Shown piece by piece: positions 32,244 through 40,435 of a stretch of DNA of 40,435 nucleotides. How positions within the stretch are numbered: the first letter of the stretch is position 1; every line of letters starts with the position of its first letter. The position numbers and the translations under genes were made by a program. This stretch comes from Chloroflexota bacterium (lineage in GTDB: Bacteria; Chloroflexota; UBA6077; JACCZL01): the NCBI GenBank assembly GCA_020845495.1, contig JADLFM010000212.1, positions 1 through 40,435 of the forward strand. The letters are read 5' to 3'. Under the pieces are notes generated by a model. It had not been told where the DNA came from. It saw only the letters and a list, made by a program, of their open reading frames with translations, and did no database searches.

Positions 32244-33452
32244 CTACAGGATGTCCAGGCGGCGCTCGACGACGGGGCGGTCCGGTCGAAACGGGTTCTC
32301 CTCTGGCGTAACCCGCCCGAGCAGCGCGTCGACGACGAGCCGGCTGCCGCCGGCGCTCGCCATGATGCCGTGGCCGCTGTAGCCGCAGTTCAGATGCAAG
32401 CCGGGCCGCTCGGCTGGGCCAAGGTACGGGCGATGGTCCAGGGTGTATTCGTATTGGCCGGCCTGAAGCATCCAGTCCGGCTCACCGCACTCCCAGGCAC
32501 GCGCCCAGAAGGGGCTGATCCGAGCCAGTGCGCGCGGCGAGCCTGGCCGGAGCAGATTGAAGGCGAAGCGCGCATCCGGGAGGACGTTCTCTTCCGGCTC
32601 GCTGACCGGCGTCGTGGGGTCGGTGAACAGCGCGTAAGCGCCGTGCAGAGCCGGTCGCCAGTGGGCCACGCTCTCCTCGTCGATCGTCATCGGGGCGTCT
32701 GGCGGGACGTCGGGCAGGTCCGGGATGACGAGTTTCATCCGGCGGCGCGGACGCAGGTCGAGGCGGAGGCCGGCCAGCCCGGCGATCTGGCCGCTGAACG
32801 GGCCGGCCGCAATCACGACGTCGCGGCAGGCGATCGATCCGCGCGGCGTCCGCACCCCGACGAGCCGGCCGCGTTGATGCTCGAAGCCGGTCGCCGGGGT
32901 ATCGAGGCAGATCGTCGCACCGCTGGCAATGGCGTAGCCAATGGTCAGCGCCTTCGGCTTCAGCCAGCCGTCCTTCGCACGGTAGCGAGCCTGAAGGATG
33001 TTCGGCCCGACGTATGGAAAGCGGTAGCGGACTTCGTCGCCCGGCAATATTTCGACGTCGTCCAGGCCCCAGGTGCGCTGCCGCTCGACCCACTCATGTT
33101 GACGCCGCATGCCGGCCTCGTCGGTGGTGCAGAAGAGATACCCCTGCTGTCGTAGCCCGATATCGTAGCCAGGCAGGTCCGCGATCTCGGCGAAGCGCTC
33201 GAAGAGGGCGATGCCCTCACGGACGAGCGCGATCTCCTCGGGATTGTCGAATTGGAGCCGGAACGCGCCGGTCGAGACTGGGGTGGTCAGGGTACAGAGA
33301 GCCGGGCGCTTCTCGAGCAGGACGGTGCGCAGTCCGGCACGGGTGGCGAAGAAGGCGGTGGCTGCCCCGACGATCCCGCCCCCGACGACGACCAGGTCGG
33401 CGGAGCGCGGCGGGCTGTCGGCGTAGCGGAGCGTCGGCATTGACGCGGCCAT
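32244..33452 (-). CDS. FAD-dependent oxidoreductase, DAO family
   Basis: A 402-residue flavoprotein. The N-terminal FAD-binding motif VVVGGGIVGAATAFFATRAG leads to Glu in LLEKR. The C-terminal block HLNCGYSGHGIMASAGGSRLVVDALLG is typical of the D-amino-acid oxidase / sarcosine oxidase beta / glycine oxidase superfamily. The middle (YTLDHRPYLGP) fits too. The likely reaction is oxidation of a secondary or D-amino acid; the substrate cannot be read from the sequence. ATG 33452 has GGAGG seven bases upstream. No partner subunits (soxA, soxD, soxG-like) lie nearby, so it is probably a single-subunit enzyme. Confidence 0.88.
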   Translation of the reverse strand: MAASMPTLRYADSPPRSADLVVVGGGIVGAATAFFATRAGLRTVLLEKRPALCTLTTPVSTGAFRLQFDNPEEIALVREGIALFERFAEIADLPGYDIGLRQQGYLFCTTDEAGMRRQHEWVERQRTWGLDDVEILPGDEVRYRFPYVGPNILQARYRAKDGWLKPKALTIGYAIASGATICLDTPATGFEHQRGRLVGVRTPRGSIACRDVVIAAGPFSGQIAGLAGLRLDLRPRRRMKLVIPDLPDVPPDAPMTIDEESVAHWRPALHGAYALFTDPTTPVSEPEENVLPDARFAFNLLRPGSPRALARISPFWARAWECGEPDWMLQAGQYEYTLDHRPYLGPAERPGLHLNCGYSGHGIMASAGGSRLVVDALLGRVTPEENPFRPDRPVVERRLDIL

Positions 33453-33660
33453 CGGGGCACCTCCGGTGTGACGTGCACAGATGGTAGCCGGAGCGGTGGT
33501 ACCGCTGACGCGCGGCTCTCGGCCGGTGTCGACGCAGGCTGCCCTCGGGTAACCCGCGCGGGCAGGAGGCTGGCCATGGTTATGTCGATGCCAGCGCAGT
33601 TCGAGCCGAAGCCAATGGGGGTGCAGCCGCCAGCAGGCGATTATCCCTGCCTTCTACGCG

Positions 33661-33719
33661 GGGCACGCCTGGAGCAGACACCTGGGGGCACGCCTGGAGC
33701 AGACACCTGGGGGCATGCC
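33661..33719. repeat. 25-bp tandem repeat
   Basis: Two exact copies (GGGCACGCCTGGAGCAGACA plus CCTGG) stand at 33661-33685 and 33686-33710. A decayed third copy starts GGGCATGCC at 33711. Confidence 0.88.
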
Positions 33720-34160
33720 AGGGGTCATGATGGAGTTTCCGCGACCGCTCTGTGCGGAGCCAGGCAGGTACTTCGACCACACTGTAACGGAACCGTGACA
33801 GAGACTCTGCGCGCTGTGGCACACGGCATGCTAGGAAGGGTGTGCGCGGCGAGAACGCCGTGCCAGTCCCCTCCTCAGAGCCGCTCGGGTGAGCCCCACG
33901 CCCGGGCGGTTCATTTTGCGCCTCCGCTTCCTCCACAGCGCGCTGCTGAAGCCCCCGCCTGATACTCTCACCCTGGCCGAGCGCGTTCGCCGAACCCGGA
34001 CCAACCTTCTGGACGAAGTCGTGCAAGCGAACGACCGGCGGCGCACGAGTACGGGCTCACGTTTCACCATCGTGGAAGGTGAGGCAGGGAGCCGCCTGCT
34101 TCCGCCGACAGCGGATGTGCGGCAGGATGGACAATGCTCTGGCCTGGCCGGGTGGCGGGG

Positions 34161-34166
34161 TATGAT
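34161..34166 (+). promoter_or_regulatory. Candidate -10 box of the slipin gene
   Basis: TATGAT in the context GGTATGATGG, 93 bp before ATG 34254. TGGACA at 34128-34133 is too far upstream (27 bp) to act as its -35. Confidence 0.3.
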
Positions 34167-34253
34167 GGCGGCAGGCGGCTCGCGCGATCTCGCCCGCTGG
34201 CGGCAGTCAGGCAGTCAGCCGGGCGCGAGCGCGGGGCCATCGGAGGACCAGTC

Positions 34254-35282
34254 ATGGACAGCCTGCTCGCGCTCATCGGCCCGGCTATCTTCATCGCGAT
34301 CGTGGCGATCTGGTTCTTCACCGCCGCCGTCAAGATCGTGCAGGAGTACGAACGCGGCGTCGTCTTCCGGCTCGGGCGGCTGGTCGGCGCGCGGGGACCG
34401 GGCCTGATCCTGCTCATCCCCAAGATCGAGCGCATGATCAAGGTCGACCTGCGAGTCATCACCCTCGACGTGCCGGCCCAGGAGGCCATCACTCGCGACA
34501 ATGTCACCGTCAAGGTCAATGCCGTCGCGTACTTCCGGGTCGTTGATTCGAGCCGCGCCGTCGTCACGGTGCTCGACTATCGCCGCGCCACCTCCCTGAT
34601 CGCCCAGACGACGCTGCGGAGCGTGCTCGGCCAGTTCGAACTGGACAGTCTGCTAACCGAGCGCGACCGGGTGAACCAGGAGCTTCAGCGGATCATCGAC
34701 GAGCAGACGGAAGCCTGGGGCATCAAGGTCACGTCCGTCGAGGTCCGAGACGTCGAGCTGCCGGACACGATGAAGCGGGCGATGGCACGTCAAGCCGAGG
34801 CCGAGCGGGAGAAGCGCGCCAAGATTATCCACGCTGAAGGGGAGTTCGCCGCTGCCGAGCGCCTGGCCGAAGCCGCCGGGATCATCACCAGCGAGTCGGC
34901 CGGACTCCAACTGCGCTATCTCCAGACCCTCAGCCAGATCGCCAACGACCGCCGCTCGACGATCGTGTTTCCGTTGCCAATCGATCTGACACGCGGGCTG
35001 ACCGGCCTCGACGGCCTGACAAACGGCACTGGGCACGACGACCGCGGCGGGCACGCTGGCGGAAACGGCCACCACAGCAGCCCCGATCGGGGCGGCACGG
35101 AGCGCGCCCGCGGCGATGACGGCGACCAGGGCAGCGGGTACGCGCCGAGGAGCGGTACCGCAAGCTCAGGCGCAGTTGACCCCACTCGTGGCGGCGACGC
35201 CGGCCGGAGCACCGACGACGATGCGCCTACTCAGGCCTTCCGCCAGCCGCTCATCCGGCCAGATGAGGGCGACCGGGCCTGA
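34254..35282 (+). CDS. Slipin / stomatin-like SPFH (Band 7) membrane protein
   Basis: A 342-residue protein. An N-terminal membrane helix (LLALIGPAIFIAIVAIWFFTAAV) precedes the SPFH domain: IVQEYERGVVFRLGRLVGARGPGLILLIPKIE, VDLRVITLDVPAQEAITRDNVTVKVNAVAYFRV, and IKVTSVEVRDVELPDTMKRAMARQAEAEREKRAKIIHAEGE. A coiled coil (about 180-215) drives oligomer rings. These are organisers of ordered membrane patches. The last 95 residues are a Gly/Asp/His-rich disordered tail. ATG 34254 has GGAGG (34242-34246) seven bases upstream. The NfeD-type membrane partner that often accompanies slipins is not seen next to it. Confidence 0.92.
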   Translation: MDSLLALIGPAIFIAIVAIWFFTAAVKIVQEYERGVVFRLGRLVGARGPGLILLIPKIERMIKVDLRVITLDVPAQEAITRDNVTVKVNAVAYFRVVDSSRAVVTVLDYRRATSLIAQTTLRSVLGQFELDSLLTERDRVNQELQRIIDEQTEAWGIKVTSVEVRDVELPDTMKRAMARQAEAEREKRAKIIHAEGEFAAAERLAEAAGIITSESAGLQLRYLQTLSQIANDRRSTIVFPLPIDLTRGLTGLDGLTNGTGHDDRGGHAGGNGHHSSPDRGGTERARGDDGDQGSGYAPRSGTASSGAVDPTRGGDAGRSTDDDAPTQAFRQPLIRPDEGDRA

Positions 35283-35374
35283 CCGTCCTGTTCCCCATCG
35301 AGCGCGGTGGCGTTCGCGATACGCTCTCGATAAGTGGGCTGTCCAGTGCGGGGCGCAGCCGATGGCCCGCAACG

Positions 35375-35465
35375 CCTGCCCTGACCGCCTGCCCTGACCG
35401 CCTGCCCTGACCGCCTGCCCCGATTGGCTGCCCTGACCGGCTGCCCTGACCGGCTGCCCTGACCG
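35375..35465. repeat. 13-bp minisatellite, seven copies
   Basis: Seven head-to-tail 13-bp units (CCTGCCCTGACCG; the last three begin with G) run without gaps between the slipin and xylulokinase genes. Copy 4 (35414-35426) is the most diverged. The array ends 52 bp before the xylulokinase ATG. Confidence 0.93.
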
Positions 35466-35517
35466 CCTGGCAGGGTGCGCTCGCCTTCGTACCCCACGAG
35501 CGGCTACCCTGAGCGCC

Positions 35518-36972
35518 ATGACACGACGTGCGTACCTCGGGATCGATTGCGGCACCCAGTCCACCAAGGCCCTGCTGGTGGACGCCGAGGCGCTGACGCC
35601 TCTCGCGCTCGGACGGGCAGGGCACGACCTGATTGCGCGGGACGACGGCGCCCGCGAGCAGCACCCCGGCTGGTGGATTGAGGCGCTTCAGGCGAGCGTT
35701 CGACAGGCACTCGATGCCGCCGGCGCAGTTGAGGTCGCCGGCATCGGCGTCTCGGGGCAACAGCACGGGCTCGTCTGCCTGGACGCTGCCGACCGGCCGG
35801 TACGCGCGGCCAAGCTCTGGAACGACACGACCACTGGCGCCGACTGCGCCTGGCTCACCCGCAAACTCGGCGGCCTCGATGCCGTTCTGGCGCTCACTGG
35901 TAACCCGTTCCTGCCGGGCTACACCGCGCCGAAAGTCTCCTGGCTGCACCGCTCGGAGCCGGAGGTATACGCCAATACCGCGCGGATCTGTCTCCCCCAC
36001 GACTACCTGAATTTCTGGCTGACCGGCGCCTTCGTGACCGAGCCGGGCGACGCCTCCGGCACCGGCTACTTCGACGTGCGAGCCCGTCGCTACGCCGAGC
36101 CGGTCCTGACGCTTCTCGACAGTCAGCGTGACTGGGAGCGGACGCTGCCAGCGCTCGTGCCGTCGCGCTCAGCCATCGGAGGGCTGCGGGGCGCGGCAGC
36201 CGAGATGCTGGGACTGCCGGCCGGCATCCCGGTCAGCGCGGGCGGCGGCGACAATATGTGCGCTGCTATCGGCGTCGGGGCGATCCGACCAGGCCCAGTC
36301 GTCGTCAGCCTCGGGACGTCAGGGACGGCGTTCGCGTACACCGATGCACCGGCCGTCGATTCGCTCGGCGAGGCCGCTCACTTTTGCGACTCGACGGGCG
36401 GCTGGCTTCCACTCACCTGTACACTCGGCTGCACGGTCGCGACCGGCTGGGCGATGCGCCTGTTTGGCCTGGAGTACATGGGCCTCGAACGAGCCCTTGC
36501 CGAAACCTCGCCCGGAGCAGGCCCGACGTTCTTGCCCCACCTCGACGGCGAACGGACGCCAAGCTTGCCGAACGCAGCCGGCCTCTTCGCCGGGCTACGG
36601 ACCGGCCATGGTCCGGCTGAACTGGTACGGGCCGTCGTCGAAGGTGTGACGTTCGGGTTGGCCTATGGGCTGGACGTGCTGCGGCGGACCGGCGTCACCC
36701 CGACCCAGATCACCCTCGTCGGCGGAGGCGCGTCGTCGGACGGCTGGGCACAACTCTGCGCGGACGTCTTCGAGCTACCGGTGCAGCGCCCTTCGGCCGT
36801 CGAAGCGGCGGCGCGTGGCGCGGCGCTTCAAGCCCGCTGGGTGATGGACGACCTGGCCCCGCCGGACGTGGCCGTCGATGCTACCTGGGAACCGCGTCAG
36901 GTGCCGGCGCTCGTCGCGGCTCGCGAGCGAGCCGCCGAGCTACGCGCGCTCGCCGCGGAGCGCGGCCTCTAG
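35518..36972 (+). CDS. xylB: Xylulokinase (FGGY family)
   Basis: A 484-residue sugar kinase of normal length. It has the ATP-phosphate loop GIDCGTQSTKALLVD, VSGQQHGLV, LWNDTTT, GYTAPKVSWL, CLPHDYLNFWLTG, GDASGTGYFDV, GGGDNMCAAIGVGA (with the catalytic-type Asp) and the C-terminal adenosine motif LVGGGASSDGWAQLCADVF. These fit XylB better than GlpK or AraB. It phosphorylates xylulose to xylulose 5-phosphate. No xylose isomerase or transporter lies in the window. ATG 35518 has only a weak ribosome-binding site. The 13-bp array just upstream could affect its expression. Confidence 0.9.
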   Translation: MTRRAYLGIDCGTQSTKALLVDAEALTPLALGRAGHDLIARDDGAREQHPGWWIEALQASVRQALDAAGAVEVAGIGVSGQQHGLVCLDAADRPVRAAKLWNDTTTGADCAWLTRKLGGLDAVLALTGNPFLPGYTAPKVSWLHRSEPEVYANTARICLPHDYLNFWLTGAFVTEPGDASGTGYFDVRARRYAEPVLTLLDSQRDWERTLPALVPSRSAIGGLRGAAAEMLGLPAGIPVSAGGGDNMCAAIGVGAIRPGPVVVSLGTSGTAFAYTDAPAVDSLGEAAHFCDSTGGWLPLTCTLGCTVATGWAMRLFGLEYMGLERALAETSPGAGPTFLPHLDGERTPSLPNAAGLFAGLRTGHGPAELVRAVVEGVTFGLAYGLDVLRRTGVTPTQITLVGGGASSDGWAQLCADVFELPVQRPSAVEAAARGAALQARWVMDDLAPPDVAVDATWEPRQVPALVAARERAAELRALAAERGL

Positions 36973-37000
36973 GCGGTGGAACCTATCGGGCCTCAGCCCC

Positions 37001-37978
37001 TCACCGTTGCAGTCGGGCGGCAGCCTCGCGAGCGTGGTAGGTGATGATCGCGTCTGCGCCGGCCCGCTTGATCCCAGTCAGGATCTCCCCGACGACCCGC
37101 TCTTCATCGATCCAGCCGTTGCGCGCAGCCGCTTTGACCATCGCGTACTCGCCGCTGACGTTGTAGGCGACGAGCGGCAGATCGAACTGCTCGCGGGCAC
37201 GCCGGATGAGATCCAGGTAGGCGAGGGCGGGCTTCACCATCACGAAGTCCGCCCCCTCGGCCACGTCGGCGGCGATCTCGCGCATCGCCTCGCGGGCGTT
37301 GGCCGGGTCCATCTGGTAGGAGCGGCGGTCGCCAAACTGGGGCGCGGAGTCGGCTGCCTCCCGGAACGGCCCGTAGAACGCCGAGGCGAACTTGGCCGAG
37401 TACGCCATGATCGCAGTCTCGGACAGGCCGCGCCCGTCGAGCGCCCGCCGAATCGCCCCCACTCGGCCGTCCATCATGTCAGAGGGCGCCACCACATCCG
37501 CGCCGGCCTCGGCGTGCGAGACGGCCATCTCGGCCAGCAGTTCGAGGGTCGGATCGTTCAGCACGCGCCCGCCCTCGACCACGCCGCAGTGCCCGTGGTC
37601 GGTGTACTCGCACAGGCAGACGTCCGTGACGACGATCAGATCCGGGCAGGCGTCCTTGAGCGCGCGAACCGCCTGCTGCACCACGCCGTCCGAAGCGTAC
37701 GCTTCGCTGCCGCGCGCATCTTTCGCCGTCGGCAAACCGAAGAGTAGCACCGCCGGGATGCCGAGCGGCCCAAGCTCCCGCGCGTCTCGAACGACCTCGT
37801 CCACCGACAATTGGTAGACGCCCGGCATCGAACTGACCTCGTCGCGGACGCCACGCCCGGGTGCCACGAAGTACGGGTAGATGAAATCGCGCGGCGAGAG
37901 CATCGTCTCGCGAACCATCGCGCGGAGGGTCTCGGTGCGGCGGAGGCGGCGGAAGCGGGCGATCGGGAAGACGCTCAC
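37001..37978 (-). CDS. hemB: Delta-aminolevulinic acid dehydratase (porphobilinogen synthase)
   Basis: A 325-residue enzyme that joins two 5-aminolevulinate molecules to porphobilinogen. The zinc-binding Cys triad is seen in [14 protein letters not shown]. The two Schiff-base lysines are in [16 protein letters not shown] and [12 protein letters not shown]. The N-terminus [17 protein letters not shown] is standard. GTG 37978 gives the usual length and has GGAG nine bases upstream; the frame is open beyond it, but that part is not HemB-like. It is a zinc-type enzyme and has no other hem gene beside it. Confidence 0.96.
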   Translation of the reverse strand: MSVFPIARFRRLRRTETLRAMVRETMLSPRDFIYPYFVAPGRGVRDEVSSMPGVYQLSVDEVVRDARELGPLGIPAVLLFGLPTAKDARGSEAYASDGVVQQAVRALKDACPDLIVVTDVCLCEYTDHGHCGVVEGGRVLNDPTLELLAEMAVSHAEAGADVVAPSDMMDGRVGAIRRALDGRGLSETAIMAYSAKFASAFYGPFREAADSAPQFGDRRSYQMDPANAREAMREIAADVAEGADFVMVKPALAYLDLIRRAREQFDLPLVAYNVSGEYAMVKAAARNGWIDEERVVGEILTGIKRAGADAIITYHAREAAARLQR

Positions 37979-38371
37979 AGTGGGGTGCTCCGAAGAGACT
38001 GGTAGGCCGAGTAGGGAGGAGCCGAAGAATCGGTACCCGACGAGGCGGCAGCGGCAGAGGTGGCGGCGGACGATACCGTGCGCCACCGACGGTACCAGGA
38101 GCGTAATCTGGGCAGACCTGCGCCGGCCACCCCGCGCTGGCTGCCCTCGTGCCGGCCGTCACGTGAACGGACGGCCTGGCACGGTCCTTCTCGGGAACGG
38201 TACTCTGCGCCGGGCAACCGGTCAAGGACGTCAACCGTTTCATGACACGCCAGGCGACTGGACGTCAGGATAGGGCTGGAGAAGACGGGCACTCCGGCAC
38301 GGACCGAGCCCCTTGTCTGGTGAAGCGAGCGGCCAGCAGTGCGCCGACCGGTGCGCGGTCAAGGTCGCCCG
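37979..38371. other. Divergent intergenic region, hemB / Asn-Asp-rich protein gene
   Basis: About 390 bp with no credible gene. I found no -10/-35 pair good enough to report and no recognisable riboswitch. Confidence 0.4.
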
Positions 38372-39106
38372 ATGCTGGAGGTACTGCGAGTGCTGGTGAT
38401 TCGAGCAGTCTTCGTCGTCGCCATCCTGCTGGCGATGTCGGCCGCGCCACGGCTCCCGGATTGGCTTCAGGTGGTCTCGCCCACGTCGTCGACGTACGCT
38501 GCGCCGGCTGATGCGACGGCGCAGGCCAACAAGAACGACAACGACGACGATAACAACAACGGAAACAAGAACAAGAACGACAACGGCGATAACGACAACA
38601 ACAGCAACGATAACGACGACAACGATAACGACGGGAACGACAACGAAGGATCGCCGCCGGCTCCGGCGCCGGCCGCTGCGCTGCCACCTGCCCCGGTCTG
38701 CACCACGCCCGGTCAGGAGATGGTCTTCACCTCGCCTGATGGCCGGATCGCCGTGCGAGTCTTTGGCACGATGAACCGCGCGATTCAGGTGCGGGTGCAA
38801 CAGCCAATCGATCCGGCAACGGTTCCGGCGACGCCGGGGACACTCGCCGACGATCTCCGGTTCTTACTCATCTTCGAGGATTGCGGCGGCAACCCGATCA
38901 GCACGCTGCCGGCCGAGGTGAACCTGGGCATCCACTACAACGACGCTGACGTCGCTGGCCTGAACGAGTCGAACCTGACGATCTCGCACCTGAACGCCAC
39001 TGCGAACCAGTGGCAACCGGTGGCGAAGCAGGCCGGCGACCCGTCGAGCAACTACATCTCGGCGACGATCCAGGACGGCGGCTACTACACTGTCTACCAG
39101 AAGTAG
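38372..39106 (+). CDS. Secreted protein with an Asn/Asp-rich linker
   Basis: A 244-residue predicted exported protein. A signal sequence or anchor (MLEVLRVLVIRAVFVVAILLAMSAA) is followed by about 40 residues made almost only of Asn, Asp and Lys (residues 52-92), a Pro/Ala stretch, and a beta-rich domain of about 140 residues. That domain includes two Cys (VCTTPGQE, FEDCGGNP) and ends DGGYYTVYQK. The ending and the ISHLNATANQWQPV stretch resemble domains of Chloroflexota surface proteins that describe fit to a linear sequence of strands; I know no function. The Asn/Asp tract may bind cations or act as a spacer. ATG 38372 is preferred to GTG 38339 because it begins the leader. Confidence 0.68.
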   Translation: MLEVLRVLVIRAVFVVAILLAMSAAPRLPDWLQVVSPTSSTYAAPADATAQANKNDNDDDNNNGNKNKNDNGDNDNNSNDNDDNDNDGNDNEGSPPAPAPAAALPPAPVCTTPGQEMVFTSPDGRIAVRVFGTMNRAIQVRVQQPIDPATVPATPGTLADDLRFLLIFEDCGGNPISTLPAEVNLGIHYNDADVAGLNESNLTISHLNATANQWQPVAKQAGDPSSNYISATIQDGGYYTVYQK

Positions 39107-39208
39107 TCTGGCCGTCAGCGGCTGCCAGGTCGACGGCGATCAACGGTAGCCAGGACGCGGCAAGGGCGGCTCCAGCCTGGAGGAGCCGTTCTTCCGCGCC
39201 TCAACGGT

Positions 39209-39285
39209 CCCAATTGTCTCCCCCAATTGTCTCCCCCAATTGTCTCCCCCAATCGCCTCCCCCAATCGCCTCCCCCAATCGCCTA
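39209..39285. repeat. 13-bp minisatellite, six copies
   Basis: Six 13-bp units between two plus-strand genes. Three copies of AATTGTCTCCCCC start at 39212, 39225 and 39238. They are followed by copies of AATCGCCTCCCCC at 39251 and 39264 and a partial one at 39277. The remaining sequence of the 39107-39449 gap shows no gene. Confidence 0.93.
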
Positions 39286-39449
39286 CACTGCTCGTCAGAG
39301 ATGTGCTCCATCCGCCCTCTGCGATGATTCGCGTGCACCGTCTATCGCCTCGAGTTCGACACATCGAGAGCACGCGGCCCTGGCCGAGGACCAGAGCGCG
39401 AGTCGCGCCCTGACTTGATGCACAGCAGCGGTACGAAGGACGTCTGCCG

Positions 39450-40286
39450 ATGAGTTTCCTGTCAACGTACCGGCGGCTCCAGGATGCCGCCCGCCTGGAC
39501 GAGCACCGAGCGAACGAGGTCGTGCAGGCGGCGCGGCCACATGCGGCGGCCGCGCTTGGCCTGGACGGGGCCGCGGCCGAGACGCTGAACGTGGTCGCGC
39601 GGCGTGTCGAGCCGTCCGAGGCGCGGGGCGGCAGCGTGATTCCGGCCTGGCCGTTTCGCGCCGATGACAACGCGGTGACGATCGAGTTCGTCGACGACTG
39701 GGGCGCGATGCTGGCCGCCTGGCGGGTCGCGGTCGGGGAGACGGGGGGTGACGGACTCGACGTCGACGCGGCGATCCGCACGGGCCAGCGCGTCTGGGTG
39801 GGGATCGCCAACGACGTGTTGCAGATGTACGTACCGAACCCGCCGGATGGTACGTATAGCATGGTGCGGCACCATGCCCTGATGCTCGGCGCGGCAACGC
39901 TCTGGCTCGGGCCGAGCAGGGCGCGAGTCTGGCAGCACGCCCATGCGCTGGCCGGCCGCGCGTTCCTGGACCGATTGCGCGGCCAACCGCTCTGGACGGC
40001 GGTTGAGGATGCCGAGCAGGGGCTCGCGCGGCTCCTCGACGATCCACGCGGCCGGACAACGGCCCGCGACGTCATACGTTGGCTGGACGGCGACAGCGCG
40101 GCAGCAGGCGCCTTCCTCGACTTTCTCGGGGCGGCTAGCCTGGGCATCGCAGCGCTGCTCGCGACCGCTCCCGACGACGCCGATCCTACGCCCTGGCTTC
40201 GCCACCTCATCCAGCACGAGCATCCCGATCCAGCGTTCAACCGGGACCGTATCGAGGCGTTCGCGGCGGTGTCAGGCCGGGCATAG
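39450..40286 (+). CDS. Conserved-looking protein of unknown function
   Basis: A 278-residue soluble protein with strong GC3 bias throughout, so it is very likely coding. It has no signal peptide or membrane helix. Residues 1-50 are helical and Ala/Arg-rich. The centre (VTIEFVDDWGAMLAAWRV, QRVWVGIANDVLQMYVPNPPDGTYSMVRHHALMLGAATLWL) looks mixed alpha/beta. The rest is helical and ends with WLRHLIQHEHPDPAFNRDRIEAF. I see no catalytic motif and do not recognise a family. ATG 39450 has a GAAGGA nearby. The MITE-like element begins 24 bp after its stop. Confidence 0.7.
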   Translation: MSFLSTYRRLQDAARLDEHRANEVVQAARPHAAAALGLDGAAAETLNVVARRVEPSEARGGSVIPAWPFRADDNAVTIEFVDDWGAMLAAWRVAVGETGGDGLDVDAAIRTGQRVWVGIANDVLQMYVPNPPDGTYSMVRHHALMLGAATLWLGPSRARVWQHAHALAGRAFLDRLRGQPLWTAVEDAEQGLARLLDDPRGRTTARDVIRWLDGDSAAAGAFLDFLGAASLGIAALLATAPDDADPTPWLRHLIQHEHPDPAFNRDRIEAFAAVSGRA

Positions 40287-40309
40287 CGCGTGTGTTCTCA
40301 TTTTCTCTG

Positions 40310-40435
40310 GGTGCCCCTCACGTCATTGCGTAGCGCTTGACTATTCGGACGGCGCGGCAAAGGGCAGGTCCGCAGTGCGGGAATGTGGCCTTCCGAGATG
40401 TCGCGTCTGCACATCGCAATCCTCCTCCGAGGCGC
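40310..40435. mobile_element. MITE-like element, copy 2, cut by the window end
   Basis: The left end GGTGCCCCTCA (40310-40320) is the same terminal repeat as in copy 1. Bases 40310-40433 match 12929-13059 without a mismatch apart from a 7-bp deletion. The flank to the left (TTTCTCTG) is unrelated to the flank of copy 1, so the boundary of identity falls at the predicted element end. The right end lies outside the window. Confidence 0.78.

Larger units (their letters stand above)
33453..34253. other. Long intergenic region upstream of the slipin gene
   Basis: About 800 bp. Several frames are open, but none gives a protein I can support: compositions are Arg/Pro-rich and no ribosome-binding site fits. 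It contains a 25-bp tandem repeat (33661-33719). TATGAT at 34161-34166 may be the -10 of the slipin gene. Confidence 0.45.

Noticed and set aside
33580..34026. 148-codon minus-strand open frame in the long spacer
   Set aside because: No ribosome-binding site, no family resemblance, and it runs through the 25-bp repeat. Probably chance.
35375..35465. Short regular repeats that might suggest a CRISPR array
   Set aside because: Units are 13 bp and directly adjacent, with no spacers and no cas genes nearby. The same holds for 39209-39285 and 33661-33719.
38526..38648. RTX-type calcium repeats in the Asn/Asp tract
   Set aside because: The GGxGxDxUx pattern is absent; the tract is simple Asn/Asp/Lys sequence.
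1..40435. tRNA, rRNA and known riboswitch genes
   Set aside because: Reading both strands, I found no T-loop GTTCGA arrangement with matching acceptor stem, no rRNA-like stretch and no known riboswitch core. A covariance-model scan would settle this.

Overview
This is a GC-rich (roughly two-thirds G+C) bacterial chromosome segment. The gene set suggests a rod-shaped Chloroflexota bacterium, perhaps Thermomicrobia/Sphaerobacter-like. The reasons are the radC-mreBCD-rodA wall cluster, the rpmB / fakA-degV-recG neighbourhood, secreted proteins with WYFAEG-type repeats or Asn/Asp-rich linkers, and a Mycobacterium-like dCTP deaminase. This assignment is an inference from protein resemblance; no rRNA or other marker is present.

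Layout. 1-5.9 kb: a possible gene tail, a large UvrD-type helicase with extra terminal regions (minus), dcd, a membrane-anchored SH3 protein, and a secreted cupredoxin-fold protein that lacks both usual copper histidines (minus). 6.1-10.7 kb: radC-mreB-mreC-mreD-rodA in one minus-strand operon behind an extended -10 promoter. 10.75-12.8 kb: a cluster of interleaved inverted repeats, then fmt and rpe (plus). 12.8-18.5 kb: a 199-bp MITE-like element, a cation-exchanger-family membrane protein, a PAP2 phosphatase (minus) and a four-repeat secreted protein. 19-25.8 kb: padR with a palindromic operator over its promoter, rpmB (minus) with a very strong hairpin behind it, and divergent fakA-degV-recG. 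26-33.5 kb: a DUF4173 membrane protein, a membrane MutS-like ATPase, an AIM24 protein, a small four-helix membrane protein and a FAD oxidoreductase. 34-40.3 kb: a slipin/SPFH protein, xylulokinase, hemB (minus), an Asn/Asp-rich secreted protein and an unrecognised 278-residue protein, followed by a second copy of the MITE-like element that runs off the window.

How the genes work together. MreBCD and RodA form the elongasome. FakA and DegV would activate exogenous fatty acids. Fmt supplies formyl-Met-tRNA, Rpe and XylB feed the pentose phosphate pathway, HemB serves tetrapyrrole synthesis, and Dcd serves dTTP synthesis. RecG, RadC and the helicase are DNA-repair-type proteins. These are mostly housekeeping genes. 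I see no phage, CRISPR array, tRNA, rRNA or recognisable defence island.

The most unusual content is repetitive DNA. There are two copies of a terminal-inverted-repeat element, identical over 124 nt apart from one 7-nt indel. A related GC-rich palindromic repeat is inserted in frame, in two different reading frames, in fmt and recG. Two minisatellites share a 13-nt period, and three short tandem duplications lie across stop codons.
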